From Gracilaria gracilis (taxonomy: Eukaryota; Rhodophyta; Florideophyceae; Gracilariales; Gracilariaceae), in NCBI GenBank assembly GCA_030374805.1, contig JARGSG010000197.1:1302001-1366000 (forward strand): 64,000 nucleotides of DNA, read 5' to 3'. The notes below the pieces were generated by a model. That model saw only the letters and a list, made by a program, of their open reading frames with translations, searched no databases and was not told the origin of the DNA. The translations under genes were made by a program, and so were the position numbers. Positions 33,219-43,843 of this stretch are shown here, piece by piece (position 1 is the first letter of the stretch; each line of letters begins with the position of its first letter).

Positions 33219-33554
33219 GTGTTGCGACAATATGGACAAGGAAAACCAGCGATGGTGTTTTGCACCAGCAGATATCAGACGAGCACTTATGCCCAAACTC
33301 TCCAAGTTGATGACGCCCAAACCCGCCGTGTACCGCACATACTCGCCCAAGAGTGTTCCGACGAGAACGCCATCACGGATTACGAGACCTCCGCCCTCAC
33401 GGGCAAGAACGTTCAGGATGTGTTCAAGCGTCTGCTGCGAATTGTTCACGCCAACCAGTTCGATTATGCCAAGTCCTGTGCCAACGCCATGGTATCATCG
33501 TCCTCGGAGCGCATTATGATGGTAAATTGGCGAGCATTATGGTTACCTGCCTGA
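33219..33554 (+). pseudogene. Rab-like small GTPase, C-terminal fragment
   Basis: The frame contains ENAITDYETSALTGKNVQDVFKRLL, which matches the last conserved box (G5, ETSALTGKNV) and final helix of Rab GTPases. The GTP-binding P-loop, switch regions and NKxD box are absent, and the prenylated Cys tail is missing. The stretch is therefore a short captured or leftover piece, set between the SANT-like ORF and the Harbinger transposase. The first residues (GKPAMVFCTSR) do not fit Rab. Confidence 0.5.
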
Positions 33555-33766
33555 AAGATGCATTCCGTTCCTTACATAAGCTTACGCCGAACGAAGCCAA
33601 GGGTTTGAAGCTGATAAGCTATCCCATCACGGAGATTAGATGACTCCTGGCTACGATTTTGGGCTCTCATGCTTTCCTGCTCCATATGCAGTACATCTTG
33701 AAAGTGAACGAATGGTGCGCCAGCCACGTGATTATTCTCATGCTGAGGAATCAAATCGAACAGAGA

Positions 33767-34687
33767 TTAGTCACTGTTCTGTATAATGTAGTTGTGTAGC
33801 TTGCAAGACACCAATATAATAAGACTAACTTTGCGCAATGCATAGCGCAATGCAGACCAGAATATACCAAAACGACAAACGAGCATTTCAAAAGCTTGCT
33901 CCACAACTGTTCGACATAGTGATAGATAGGCATTGAAAGCGTCCTCACGCTGTGTAAGATAGTCTCCAGGAAATGGTGTCAGTATAGACTTCTCATTGGA
34001 GTAGGCATCGTCAGCCACGACAGCGGCCCATGTAGGTGGAATAGAACTGGTCAACAAATCATATAGCTTTGTAGCGCCAAACGCAGTAGCATCATGTGTT
34101 CTACCTGAGTGCCTGGCAGATAAAAAACAGAACTGGTAGTCAGCACGAACTGCAGCTTGAACACAAGCTGCAAAAGAACCTTTCCTGTTAAAGTACTTTC
34201 GCGCGTCCCGGACTTCACTCGACCTTGGTTTCCGAATTTCTACCGCCAAACCGTCTAGTGCAGCTATCACACCGTGAAGTGGTGTGCTTCTCAAATTACA
34301 GAACATATATGCATTCTGCTTGCATTCACTTTCACTCTACGGGAATCGAAGTGGGAGCAAGCACTGGTCAAGGGCCGAGAGTGTTTCATCAAAAACTGCA
34401 TACACGGTTGAAAACCCAATTCCATACAGGCATCCTACGTCCAATTAGCTAGCTCCCGCTAACAGTCGGAGTGTAACAAAAAGCATAACTTCGACTTGAA
34501 CCGCGTGCGTAAAGATCGAATCCTTTCGCTGAGTACGCTGTAGCTTGTCGCGAAGCACGTCGCACAATGCCCGAAATTGATTTTTTGAAACTCGATACAT
34601 TCGTTTGAAATAGTGATCAGGAAGGGATTCAATGTGAACTTCAACCGAAAACAGCGGGCGTACGATCGATATTTTTTTGGTAAGCAA
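33767..34687 (-). pseudogene. PIF/Harbinger transposase with two in-frame stops
   Basis: A single minus-strand frame of 307 codons covers the usual protein. It has an N-terminal region (YFKRMYRVSKNQFRALCDVL ... LLAGAS), a helix segment (YGIGFSTVYAVFDETLSALD) and the DDE_Tnp_4 nuclease with D in IAALDGLAVEI, D in AVVADDAYSN and E in RTVVEQAFEMLVCRFGIFW. The frame is interrupted only by TAA (34445-34447) and TAG (34337-34339). The catalytic triad is present, so decay is mild. It would cut and paste DNA at 3-bp targets (TWA/TAA), a known Harbinger habit. No terminal repeats were spotted. A frame upstream (34641-34838) may be a shifted N-terminus. Confidence 0.85.
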
Positions 34688-35087
34688 CTCTTACTGAATG
34701 CACTGCTTGAAGCAGTAACTTCAAAAGTATGACGGCAGCTGACACTGATCCATGTCTATTCCGACGGAGTTTGAGAGCTCTTATTAGCACTCTTCGCCGC
34801 AGCAATGTGCGACAAACAGATCGTTTCTGTCCGTTCATGGAATGTTGTGCCGGAGCGCAACAGCCGCTGTCGGTTATGCCAGCCGCAACGACGCTCCCGG
34901 GCGCAAAGAGCGCTACAAAAGGCCGCCCTCGTGATCGAAGCGCTTACGCCCGAGGCTACGAGATGTGGAGTGCCTTGGCGTCGTTAGTGGCGCTGTGTTG
35001 AAGAAGATCGCAGACGCCGAATGTGCAACACGTGAATGCGCTCTTGTGATGATTTCTTTGTGGCGCTTTTCTTACTTGTGCTTAAAC
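34688..35087. other. No gene recognised
   Basis: Frames on both strands overlap and carry no motif. The left half may be the shifted 5' end of the Harbinger transposase. A search by eye for ACC-N5-GGT sites found none here. Confidence 0.4.
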
Positions 35088-36037
35088 TCATGGAACACAT
35101 GTGCGAATGGAAACAAGCAAACGAAATGATTTTTCGGGTTCCGTTTTTGGGAGTATCAACTCGTAGAGCGCCCCTAAGCCATAGGTTTCGGTCTTTGCAC
35201 GCAGTTCTACATACACTGCTTTCGCCAAAGATTCCCCCCAGCCTAAGAAATGCTCCCCATAGATGTGGGTTTCAACAGCGTAGGGTAAAGCAAAAGAAGC
35301 CCTTGAAATAAGTACATTTGTGCTTTTCTCACGCATGTTCTTAAAGAAATTCTCAAACCTTGCTAGCTTAGGGTGATAATCTTGAATACGTTCTTTCGCG
35401 TTTTCATTTAACCACTTCCTGTGCAACGTGCTCACATTACTGAAAACAGTAGCTCACTGACAATGCATTAACAATGGTTTCCCGTTTCCCGTAACCTGAA
35501 GATTAATAGAGTCACTGTCTACTTCCGTTGGAAGTAAAATAGGAACCAAACTCTTTTGGTAGACGTAGAAGCTTCCTCCCATTCCGAAATAGAAAACATC
35601 GGTTTTAATTTTTTATCAAAGTAGTCAACAGTACTATCTTCTTCATCTTCAGACTCAAAATCATCCTCTCCATCATGATCCATATCTTCTAAGCTTCGCT
35701 TTGTTGGGGTAATTTTGGTAGTGTCATTGGAACATCGGGACTTGATATCGTTCCCGGTATTACCATGATCGTCACCTTAAAGAATGTCAGTATTGTATAG
35801 TTTCAATCCAGAGTAATTGTTTCAACAACGTACTCCGTGGGAGGTTTAGACTTTTGCGCACTCTGTTGTACACGTTGCGGAAGTTGTCTAATTTATACTG
35901 GCTGAATAATTCTTCCAGTTGGTGTACATATTTGGTGACACTTCACCGCTGAAGACGTTTGTATCGAACATATGGCGGAGTCTTTGTACACCAGGCGCAC
36001 TTTCGGCTAGTTTCGGTACTAGTTTGCCTGGCGCCAT
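35088..36037 (-). pseudogene. Unrecognised gene remnant with acidic patch
   Basis: From an ATG at 36037 the minus strand reads MAPGKLVPKLAESAPGVQRL, then changes frame into QLEELFSQYKLDNFRNVYN. It later has an acidic stretch MDHDGEDDFESEDEEDSTV, and ends in a 115-codon open block (35435 to 35088). The pieces lie in different frames, so either introns or frameshifts separate them; a GTACGT donor-like word near 35835 would allow one intron. It could be the SANT-type partner of one of the two adjacent Harbinger elements, but I see no diagnostic motif. Confidence 0.35.
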
Positions 36038-36189
36038 CGTGGAAAGAGACTGGAGCAGGGTTTGCGAATGCTACACTGATGCCTCTTTCTACTAAAAGGT
36101 ATAGGCATTTTAAACACTAGTACTGGTAGCTTTCTAGTATTTTAATTGAAGTTTGTACCTTTCTGTATGGGCATGAGCGACAACTGTGC

Positions 36190-36420
36190 GATCGATCACA
36201 GAATTTTCTGATCAATTTTTTGAAATTGATCGCTCAATCACGCACATTTCTGTACAATAGATTCATGCAGAACTAAGAACATGTCCGGAGTACATAGCGT
36301 AGTCTACAGAAATAGAAGTAGGATATTGTTACAATTTATGAAAAAGCAATGATCGGCACAAGAAATGTGTTGAATTTGGCTCTGATCGCCGATCAGAGCC
36401 GTTTTGATCGAGCGATCATA
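36190..36420. repeat. GATC-rich cluster of inverted repeats
   Basis: About ten GATC words fall within 230 bp. GATCAATTT (36210-36218) and AAATTGATC (36223-36231) form a 9-bp hairpin, and GGCTCTGATCG (36378-36388) with CGATCAGAGCC (36390-36400) forms an 11-bp palindrome with a one-base centre. The cluster ends 230 bp before the second Harbinger-type transposase and may be its subterminal binding region. Confidence 0.6.
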
Positions 36421-36650
36421 GCTTCTCTGGCTCCTCCTGATTACAGCTACAGTAGTTACTCGGTAACACGTAAGCATAAGTAAGCGCATCTCATAGAATA
36501 TAGCCGTGTATGACGGTTAGAGCAGTGTAATCGGGCGCACAAGTTCTCGTCGTTCAAATTTGAACATTGTACTTAACAAGAATTTCAAATACTGTTAGAT
36601 TGAATACGCCACTTGGCAAATTCTTCAATTTCAAAATTTAAAACAGTTAT

Positions 36651-37581
36651 ATGGTGCGACTTGCGGCTGAGTGCGCCAGTACAGTTCGTAAAGCTATGAT
36701 TTCAATAACGTACGTGCCGAGCCTCTACGGCTTCCGCTGTGCCACATGCGACATTCTCGGCTCGCGTGGTTGTTCAACTCATGTGAACGAACGGCGTTTT
36801 CGCTCTGTTTTTTGTGTTCTCCTGTCTTGTTTGCCTCGCTTGTGGGAGGCAGTGCGCGATGACATTCTCATGACGAGCGAAGCCAAGCACATCTTGTGGT
36901 CTCTAATTTTTCTACGACTATACGACGCTGAGAGTGTGCTTGTCTCATTTGCTGGCTGCGACGAAAAAAACTATCGCAAGTGGGTGTGGGTTTTTGTTCG
37001 GGCTTTGGCTAATTTGAGAGTGGTGTGTTGTGATTCGTCTACGTTTAACTACAAACAATACTGACTGTTGTAAGGTTTTGTGGGAAAAGCGCTTGCCCGG
37101 TCGCGAATTCTCGAAGTACAAAGTTTCCGTCGATGGCACGGACTGTCCTATATTGGAGCCTACACCGTTTGACTCAAAGTGGTAAAGTCATAAGCTAAAC
37201 CGCTCTGGGTTGCGCTACGAAGTCGCTGTGGCAATTGATTCTGGTTTTATAATTTGGTTACATGGCCCTTTTCCGTGCGGTGTGTTAACGGATCTTGTAA
37301 TCTATCGTATGCGACTTAAAGCGTCATTACAAGAAGAAGAAATGGTTGTGGCTGATGCAGGATACCCCGATCAGACTACAAGTTTTTTGACTGCTTTGCC
37401 TACCTCGAAATATTTTGGGTGGCTCCGCGCTCGATACGAAGCAATCAACAAACGAATCAAACACTTCCAGTGTTTGTCCAGGCCGTTCAGGCACAATTTG
37501 ACAAAGCACTGTCTTGCTTTCTATGTTTGCGCTAACGTGACCCGGATTTTGATGGAGACAGAGCCAGTGTTTGCCGCATAG
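36651..37581 (+). pseudogene. Second Harbinger/IS5-like DDE transposase, decayed
   Basis: The first block (36651-37064) ends LRVVCCDSSTF. After a frame change near 37065-37080 the nuclease domain follows: D in VSVDGTDCPILEPTPF (about 37130), the signature SHKLNRSGLRYEVAVAID and WLHGPFPCG, D in VVADAGYPD (about 37357) and E in RARYEAINKRIKHFQCL (about 37437). A TAA at 37183-37185 replaces the Tyr that the KWYSHK motif would have. This DDE_Tnp_4 subtype (VDGTDCPI...WYSHK) differs clearly from the copy at 33.8 kb. The triad survives, with one stop and one frameshift. Confidence 0.8.
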
Positions 37582-38055
37582 GGTTAGCATAGTAAAGCAC
37601 TTTTGTCAGCTATTGACGTGTCAAAACGAAGATGAAGTCGCTAAAAATCGGGTTTTCCCGCAGCTCTCAACGAGAAAATAACCGACCAAACGAGATGAAA
37701 CGCAGCAGCACAGAATTTATCCTAATGTAAAGTGCCAGAGACACAGACACTCAAAAATACACCTTAAACGCACCCTCAATAATAATCAAAAAAGTCGAAT
37801 CAAAATCAGACTTCCAACAAATTTCACCACAATCAACAACTGCACTCAAAAATCTCTGACATCCACCGTCGCATCTCACAAAACTACCATCTTCTGCCTC
37901 GCCGTTGCAGCCCTAGACCTTTCGATGGCAGTCAAACTTTCATGAATCTTGGAATCACAAAAGCTTCATTAAATGACTCAAAAAGTGGTTTGCCAACTGT
38001 GCAAAGTTCTCTGAACCCACTGATGCAATCTTTTTCCGAGCCGTCACCCCGGCGT
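37582..38055. other. No gene recognised
   Basis: A/T- and C-rich spacer with no open frame of interest between two converging transposon remnants. No inverted ends were found. Confidence 0.5.
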
Positions 38056-38961
38056 TTAGCGAAAAATACTCTGCAATATACTGCAGTGTTTTTTCGCTTC
38101 TGTGTCTCTGCTTATTCTTTTTGTGCGCAATCGTGTACTCAAGAAAACGATTATAAGTTCACCAACGTGACCCTTGGCAAAGACAATTCCGAGCAACGTG
38201 ACGTGGTTGACGTTCTTGAAGACAGGGTTTGGCGAGAACGACTTTTCTTCTTTTGCGAAGTATCGTGGTTTCCCATTACCAGTGCGGGCCTCGCGTACTG
38301 GCAAAAAGCCTGTTTCATCTACATTGACAATTTTTGATGGTGGAATGTTGTTGTGGGTAATTATTTCTTTTATGGCTGTAATGTGGTGGACCAGTACTTT
38401 TGCATTAGTGGCTTTGAAACCTTTAGCGTCCGGGCGGGATGTTTTCTTCAGTATAATTCTGTTGCAATGGCGTGCCTCGAACGACTCGCAGCATCGGAGC
38501 CCCGAACGGCCATTTTTGAACCGGATGCGCTGACGATGATATAAAGGAAGGTATGCGACGATGATTTCGACGCAATCCTGGAGGGTTTCTCTGCAAAACT
38601 CTCTGCTTCTTTGGCTGTGTTCGAGTAGTACATTGACAATGGAGTTTTCTTCCTCGATGGTGAGAGAAAGCCTGGGATTTGCGCGGATAACAGGCTCACG
38701 GGTAGCCTTGTGGTAATGGTCATGCAGCGTTGACGGAGAAAGGTGACACTCTTCCGCCTCGTTTCGAAAAGAGTACCCATCATTAACGAGTTTGATACCG
38801 TTTTCAATGTACCGCGATGTGCGGTGGTCGGAATTGCGTACCCATTGGTTAATTACTACTAGTGCCATGGGGCTTGAACTTGGTGGGAACGCCATCAGCT
38901 GGTGTTCTCGGTATCGGCTAGTTCCTTTTATTGCAAGGGAGGGAACTACGCTTTGTGTCAT
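38056..38961 (-). pseudogene. Pogo-like transposase, N-terminal half
   Basis: From ATG 38961 the frame has a helix-turn-helix region (YSFRNEAEECHLSPSTLHDHYH), a second DNA-binding segment (LTIEEENSIVNVLLEH) and the start of the DDE core, with the first Asp in KIVNVDETGFLPVREA. It stops after NHVTLLGIVFAKGHVG, before the second and third acidic residues. The 5' frame and the C-terminal half are not recovered downstream (lower coordinates), so it is a truncation. It belongs to a different branch from the copy at 17.4-19.5 kb and is closer to the one at 39.9-41.6 kb. Confidence 0.75.
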
Positions 38962-39882
38962 TGCTTGAATTGGTAATGACGTGTCTGAAATTCAAGAAGA
39001 ACGTATTTCTTTACTGGTGGAGAAACGGGACGTGCTGTGAGATTGTCCAGTTTTGATGTCGGATGCACGGTAGTTCGCCCGCTTTTTCTAGGTAGTATTG
39101 CAAGTGTAATTGTGAAACAATGCCTGAGCATTGCCGGCTCGAAAGCAGATGATTCCTGAGTTTAGCGTGTGCATATCACAGGCTGGCAGACTTTGGTGGC
39201 TTGTTTACGAGTGGTAAGGAAAAAGAAGGAAACAACGGCTTGTATTTCTTTAACGCTGGGACCTCAAAACCGATTTGAAGCACTTTTATTTGTATTTCTA
39301 TGTTTAAAGAAGGCCTTTTTGAACGTCAGTTACCTGTTCAATCGATGAGATGCTCACAAAGTACATATACTGCAGAGTGTCTGGTCCGTTGGGCACCTGT
39401 TCTCCAATACTTGACACCCCATCTTTTTCAAAACTAGCGATAATGTGAGGAAAATGGGCGTCTCAGGCAACCTGAACTAGAAAAGAGCTAAAACACAGGG
39501 CCGAAAAGGAAGCGTTTGAAGGCAGTTGAACTCCTGCTTCTTGAACAAACAGACCCTACAAAGAGTAGTATACAGCGTCATGCCATTTGTAGAGCATTAC
39601 CCGCCACAAAGTTTGGGGTAAGTCACTTCGGTAAACAGCCGATACATAGGTTCATCCAAAACCAGAAAGACCATACATGCAACTAGCACTTTTTATACCT
39701 TAAACAAGAACCCCTTGCAGTCCAATAGTCAAGACCTGCACAAAAGTCGCGCACTCTCAGCAGTAGCGCTCGAAAACACCGTTACAAACCAGTAAAAAAA
39801 TACTGCCAAGTTCCCGCCTTCCACGCCGATACAGCCTCAGTAGCGTTGAGAATCCTATCATATGAACACTTCCTTTTTTTAA
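38962..39882. other. No gene recognised
   Basis: AT-rich spacer between two oppositely oriented pogo-like remnants; no motif-bearing frame and no obvious inverted ends. Confidence 0.5.
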
Positions 39883-41571
39883 TCGATCACTCGCAAACGA
39901 TTTTATCGCAAATTTGCACTAATATCGAAAGTATGGTCTTTTCGCAAAGCTTCAAAGCGTGTTGGTGTTGCAACATCTTCACTACACTACCAAGATTTCT
40001 ATAATGTTCAGGATAAAGACGAGTTACAATCACGAACTGCGATAACAAAAGAAGAAGAAGATAATGTATTAGAGGTTCTCCGTCACTATGCAGAGCATTG
40101 TCGGCCACTTACCAGGAAAGACCTCGTAGATGTTGTTTCGATGATGGGGAAAACCTTCCCACGGGAGCAAAGACTTCGGCTCCCATTCAAAAATGAGATT
40201 CCAGGGGATGAATTTTGTTGCGGTTTTGAACCATGGCACAATGATGAAATTTTCTTCTGTTCACAGCGCAAGGAGGACGCTGCGAGGTATCGTGCTTGTA
40301 ACGCGGTGGTGCTAGTGCGCCATTTCGCCAAATGGGAGCGCATAATAACCGAGCACGACATAGATGACAAACGAATTGTGAATGCCGATGAGACCGATAT
40401 GTCGGCATGGAAACCAGCTGGTGGACGACGCATGAAAAGCTACTCCACAAGATCCCATAAGCTACTCATCGGCAAAGCCTCCTTTCAGAAAGTCAACAGA
40501 ATCACCCTTCTGGCTGCCTTGCCCCGCAACGGAGATTGTGTGAGGCCTCTCTTTGTGTTCCAGGGCGCGACGTTGAGAGTGAGGCGATACCAACACCGGT
40601 ACGATCCAACGAAAGAGTAATCGGAATGTATATCTGAATGTTTGCCAGGCGGAGCATTGGTCATTGCCCAAAAAGAAGTCGCTGCTGTGCACTCGAGTAT
40701 ATTCCGCGAATCGGCGGAAGCATTTATCGTCGACACCGCAGATCTGCGCTCCAATGATAAAAAACAGCTCCTTATTTATGGTGGGTACCGATTTCATCTT
40801 TCCATTCCAGTCCTCGAGTCATTTAGAAGTGCAGGAATAATTTCGTATGCCCTACCGTCCCACACTAGTGGAACTACTCAGCCTCTTGACATATCTCTCC
40901 TCTCTCCATTCAAAACAAGATTCACGAGGCACACTCAAAAGGCGGTGCGAAGCATGGCTTCACACCACATTTTCAATGTATTTGATTTCTGTCGCATTCT
41001 CACCAAAGCCTACGAAGCATCTTTTACATCCTTCAACATTACGGCGGGGTTCAAGAAGGCGGGTATTATCCCACTAGACGAGTACACACTGTTTGCCCAG
41101 GCGCGCCCACTAAGCCGTAAAGAGCCAAACCGCATCGCATCTGCGGCTGAAATGATAAAGATGTTAGATGAGAAGCGCCGTCAGCAAACCAAAGAACTAT
41201 TGAGAGACTTACAAGTGCAACACACCGGCTTCCTTGACACAAATTGCGGCGCTGTCGTTACTTCTGACGCGGCAATAACGATGCCTCGATTACAGCATGA
41301 GCAGAAGTGTCGAAAGGCAGCCGAATTAGGCGAGAAAGAACGCGTAGCTCAAGAGAAAGAAAATGAAGAGCGCAAAAAAAGAGAATCTTGTCGTGCGTTT
41401 GAGATCCATCTGGCACGAGCGAGGGTAAAGCTCTACGATGAACCGATTGTTTCTGTGCGTCCATTACGGGCGAGTGCGGAGGTTGCCAAAGCCCGCTTTC
41501 GACTAGAGCACGAAGCGCGAGTGGATTCGTTTAAATTGGGTGCTCCACACCCGCCACCCAAGAGCAGCTGA
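39883..41571 (+). pseudogene. Pogo-like transposase lacking one catalytic Asp
   Basis: The frame is open from 39883, but the first ATG is at 40141; homology to the helix-turn-helix (FRKASKRVGVATSSLHYQ) begins before that, so the true start is lost. The core has D in RIVNADETDMSAWKP. The second motif, near 40780, reads IYGGYRFHLS where the family has DGY or DGH, so that Asp is missing. The third motif is TTQPLDISLLSPFKTRF. A TAA at 40618-40620 interrupts the frame, which resumes unchanged. The C-terminus is a long charged coiled coil (QEKENEERKKRESCRAFE). Two independent defects make it inactive. Confidence 0.8.
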
Positions 41572-43374
41572 AAAGATGGAAGCACTTGATTTCAAGACAG
41601 AATCTTTGAACCGCACACTTGTTCGATTTATTCATTATTATTGGCCCTTACATTTCAGTAAATGCGTTTTGTCCAACTTTTGTTGTTAAGTTCGTGCGGT
41701 TTTGTGATGGCTGTCCAACTCCGCAATTATTAGTCTGCGGTGTTGTTACTACGCTGACCCACCCATAGTCGTCTTGGAGGTCGGTAGAGAGTCCAGTGGT
41801 CTCATCGCATAACCAAACTTCGGGTTGAAAACACATCGCGTCCCGGAACTGTCCCAAAAAGAACTCCAAAGTGTCCAACTTTGAGGTGGGGTGGTAGCAC
41901 AAAAGTCTTTGACTGTAAAAGCAGTTTTCACTTATCATATAGACAATTCTGGAGGATGAGAGAAATACCGAAAACAGGAAACTCAGCATTTGTTTTATAC
42001 ACCATATATGTTAGCTTCAAAACACTAATCGTAATATAGCCTATGTAGCTTTTGGAAAACATTAAAATGGTTTGTTTCGCTCCTCACAGAACATATTCTC
42101 AGCAACATAAGCCACTAATAAAATTCTATTGGTATCCTTACAAAAACCTGTAGGCTTTATTGGATATGTGCAACAAACTATTTCAATTGTACGCAATGGT
42201 TGTTTTTTTGGAACAAAAGTATAGCCCTGTTCGTCACAAAACCTCGATTACACTTCAAAACCCAAATTTTAAGCTTAAAACGTTTCCTTTTCTTTGGCTT
42301 TTACATATGTCAAAAATGCTAGAATGAAAGCAAAGATATAGATAAAATAATATGAGCACCTACAGCATTCAGCTAAAAACAGTCTTTCAATCTTTTCCGG
42401 TTGCCAAATAATTCTTCCGTCGACGTATATCACCTTTATAATATCTATCGAGTAGGTACCCTATCTAATAGACCTCATTTGTTTTCTTTTTTGCCGATAG
42501 AAAACAGTTCAATGGTGTCACCGCCAATTTGAACGAGAGATCATTAAGCAACAAATTGCTTTTCTCTACTATTTCCGATAAAGCTACACCACTATTATGA
42601 ATTTTGAACCTTTTTACGTCCAATCTGTTCAAAAATCTTTCACCATCAGTGCTTCCTGATTTGTAAAACTGAACTAAATGTTCTAAAATATTGTAAGCCT
42701 CAACGCGTTTAAAACCATTCGAAACTATTTAGAAAATATCTTTTCAATTCAACCACACGACCTTCAATGCACAAAAGACGTAATTAGACAAAAAGTTTTT
42801 GAAAATGATCAGCTTCATCTGAGTGGGATCGAAAACGTTAAACTGTTTTAGAGCTGCTTTACAATTCTAAACGGGGTGTCACCCCAGTTCTTTGTGTAAT
42901 CGGCTACCAGGAAGCGCAGCAACATCTTATTTGCATACCTAGTGCTCACTCGCCATAACAAATACCACAACATAAAGCGAAACTAGTTTGGCCCGCTTCA
43001 ATTGTTAACATGAATATCTAGATGGCAATGATGCTCCGTCGCTAATCCCCGCCGAAGGTGCCTCTTTATTGCGTCATAAAGCATGGAAGCAATCTCGCTG
43101 CAGGTCTTAAAATTGGACCAGTGGCATTCTGGCAGACCGTAAAAAAACAACAACCTCTGCTGCTCCTATGAACTCTAAATATGTCAAACTTGAGCCCAGT
43201 TATAAAATGAAGGTGCCTGGGCTGACGTAGAGAATGCGGCAGCAAGACTTTCTCAGCAAAGTCAAATATCAAATGAAACAGACGGGAAGATGGATTTTGC
43301 TTTGTCTAGCACAATATTTGTAGCTCAACGCTATTTGCGGTACTTAGCTTTTTTCACGGTTTATATATACCTCA
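41572..43374. other. AT-rich gene-free stretch
   Basis: About 1.8 kb of A/T-rich DNA. Only short frames occur (41648-41989 and others) without motifs. No clear tandem or inverted repeat was seen. Confidence 0.5.
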
Positions 43375-43690
43375 TCGGCGGTGATAATACCTGGCTCCAT
43401 ATATGAAGAGATATTGGACACTTCGTACAGGATGGTGGCATCCAAACTGGACCTTGGCACCTTTAGCACAAATAATACAAGTATGCGTGTGCATGGCACA
43501 CTTCGTAGGAAAATTTCTAGATATAACTTTCTTTTTTTAGTGCACGACCTTACAATCGAATGGCTGGCGCCATAGTATATGACTTCGTGATTTCGGACCA
43601 TCCCGGGCAAGTAAACGGAAACAAGCGAGTGTTCGGCCCTGACTCAGGAACCCCTGGTATCTTTCAAAAAAGGTCAAATATGGACAAACA
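43375..43690 (+). mobile_element. Truncated Gypsy-family LTR
   Basis: It matches the left part of the LTR at 53.67 kb: shared phrases include AAGCGAGTGTTCGG and GACTCAGGAACCCCTGG, and a CATAGTATATGACTT phrase is shared with the copy at 48.7 kb. Only the first part of an LTR is present. Divergence from the other copies suggests an old insertion. Confidence 0.65.
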
Positions 43691-43843
43691 TTTGAAATCT
43701 TTACGTATCTCATAAACGGTTGAAAAACACCCTCCAAACACGCGCGCAATCGATTTGGCGTCGTCTGTTACGTCCAGAACCAGTCCCACGACCATGTCGC
43801 CATTCATGTTGCCGCTGAAGACTCTCAACGGTAACCATGGTTC

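Noticed and set aside
33246-33290. GKPAMVFCTSR as the start of a superfamily 2 helicase C-terminal domain
   Set aside because: No further helicase motifs follow in any frame; the next conserved segment matches Rab instead.
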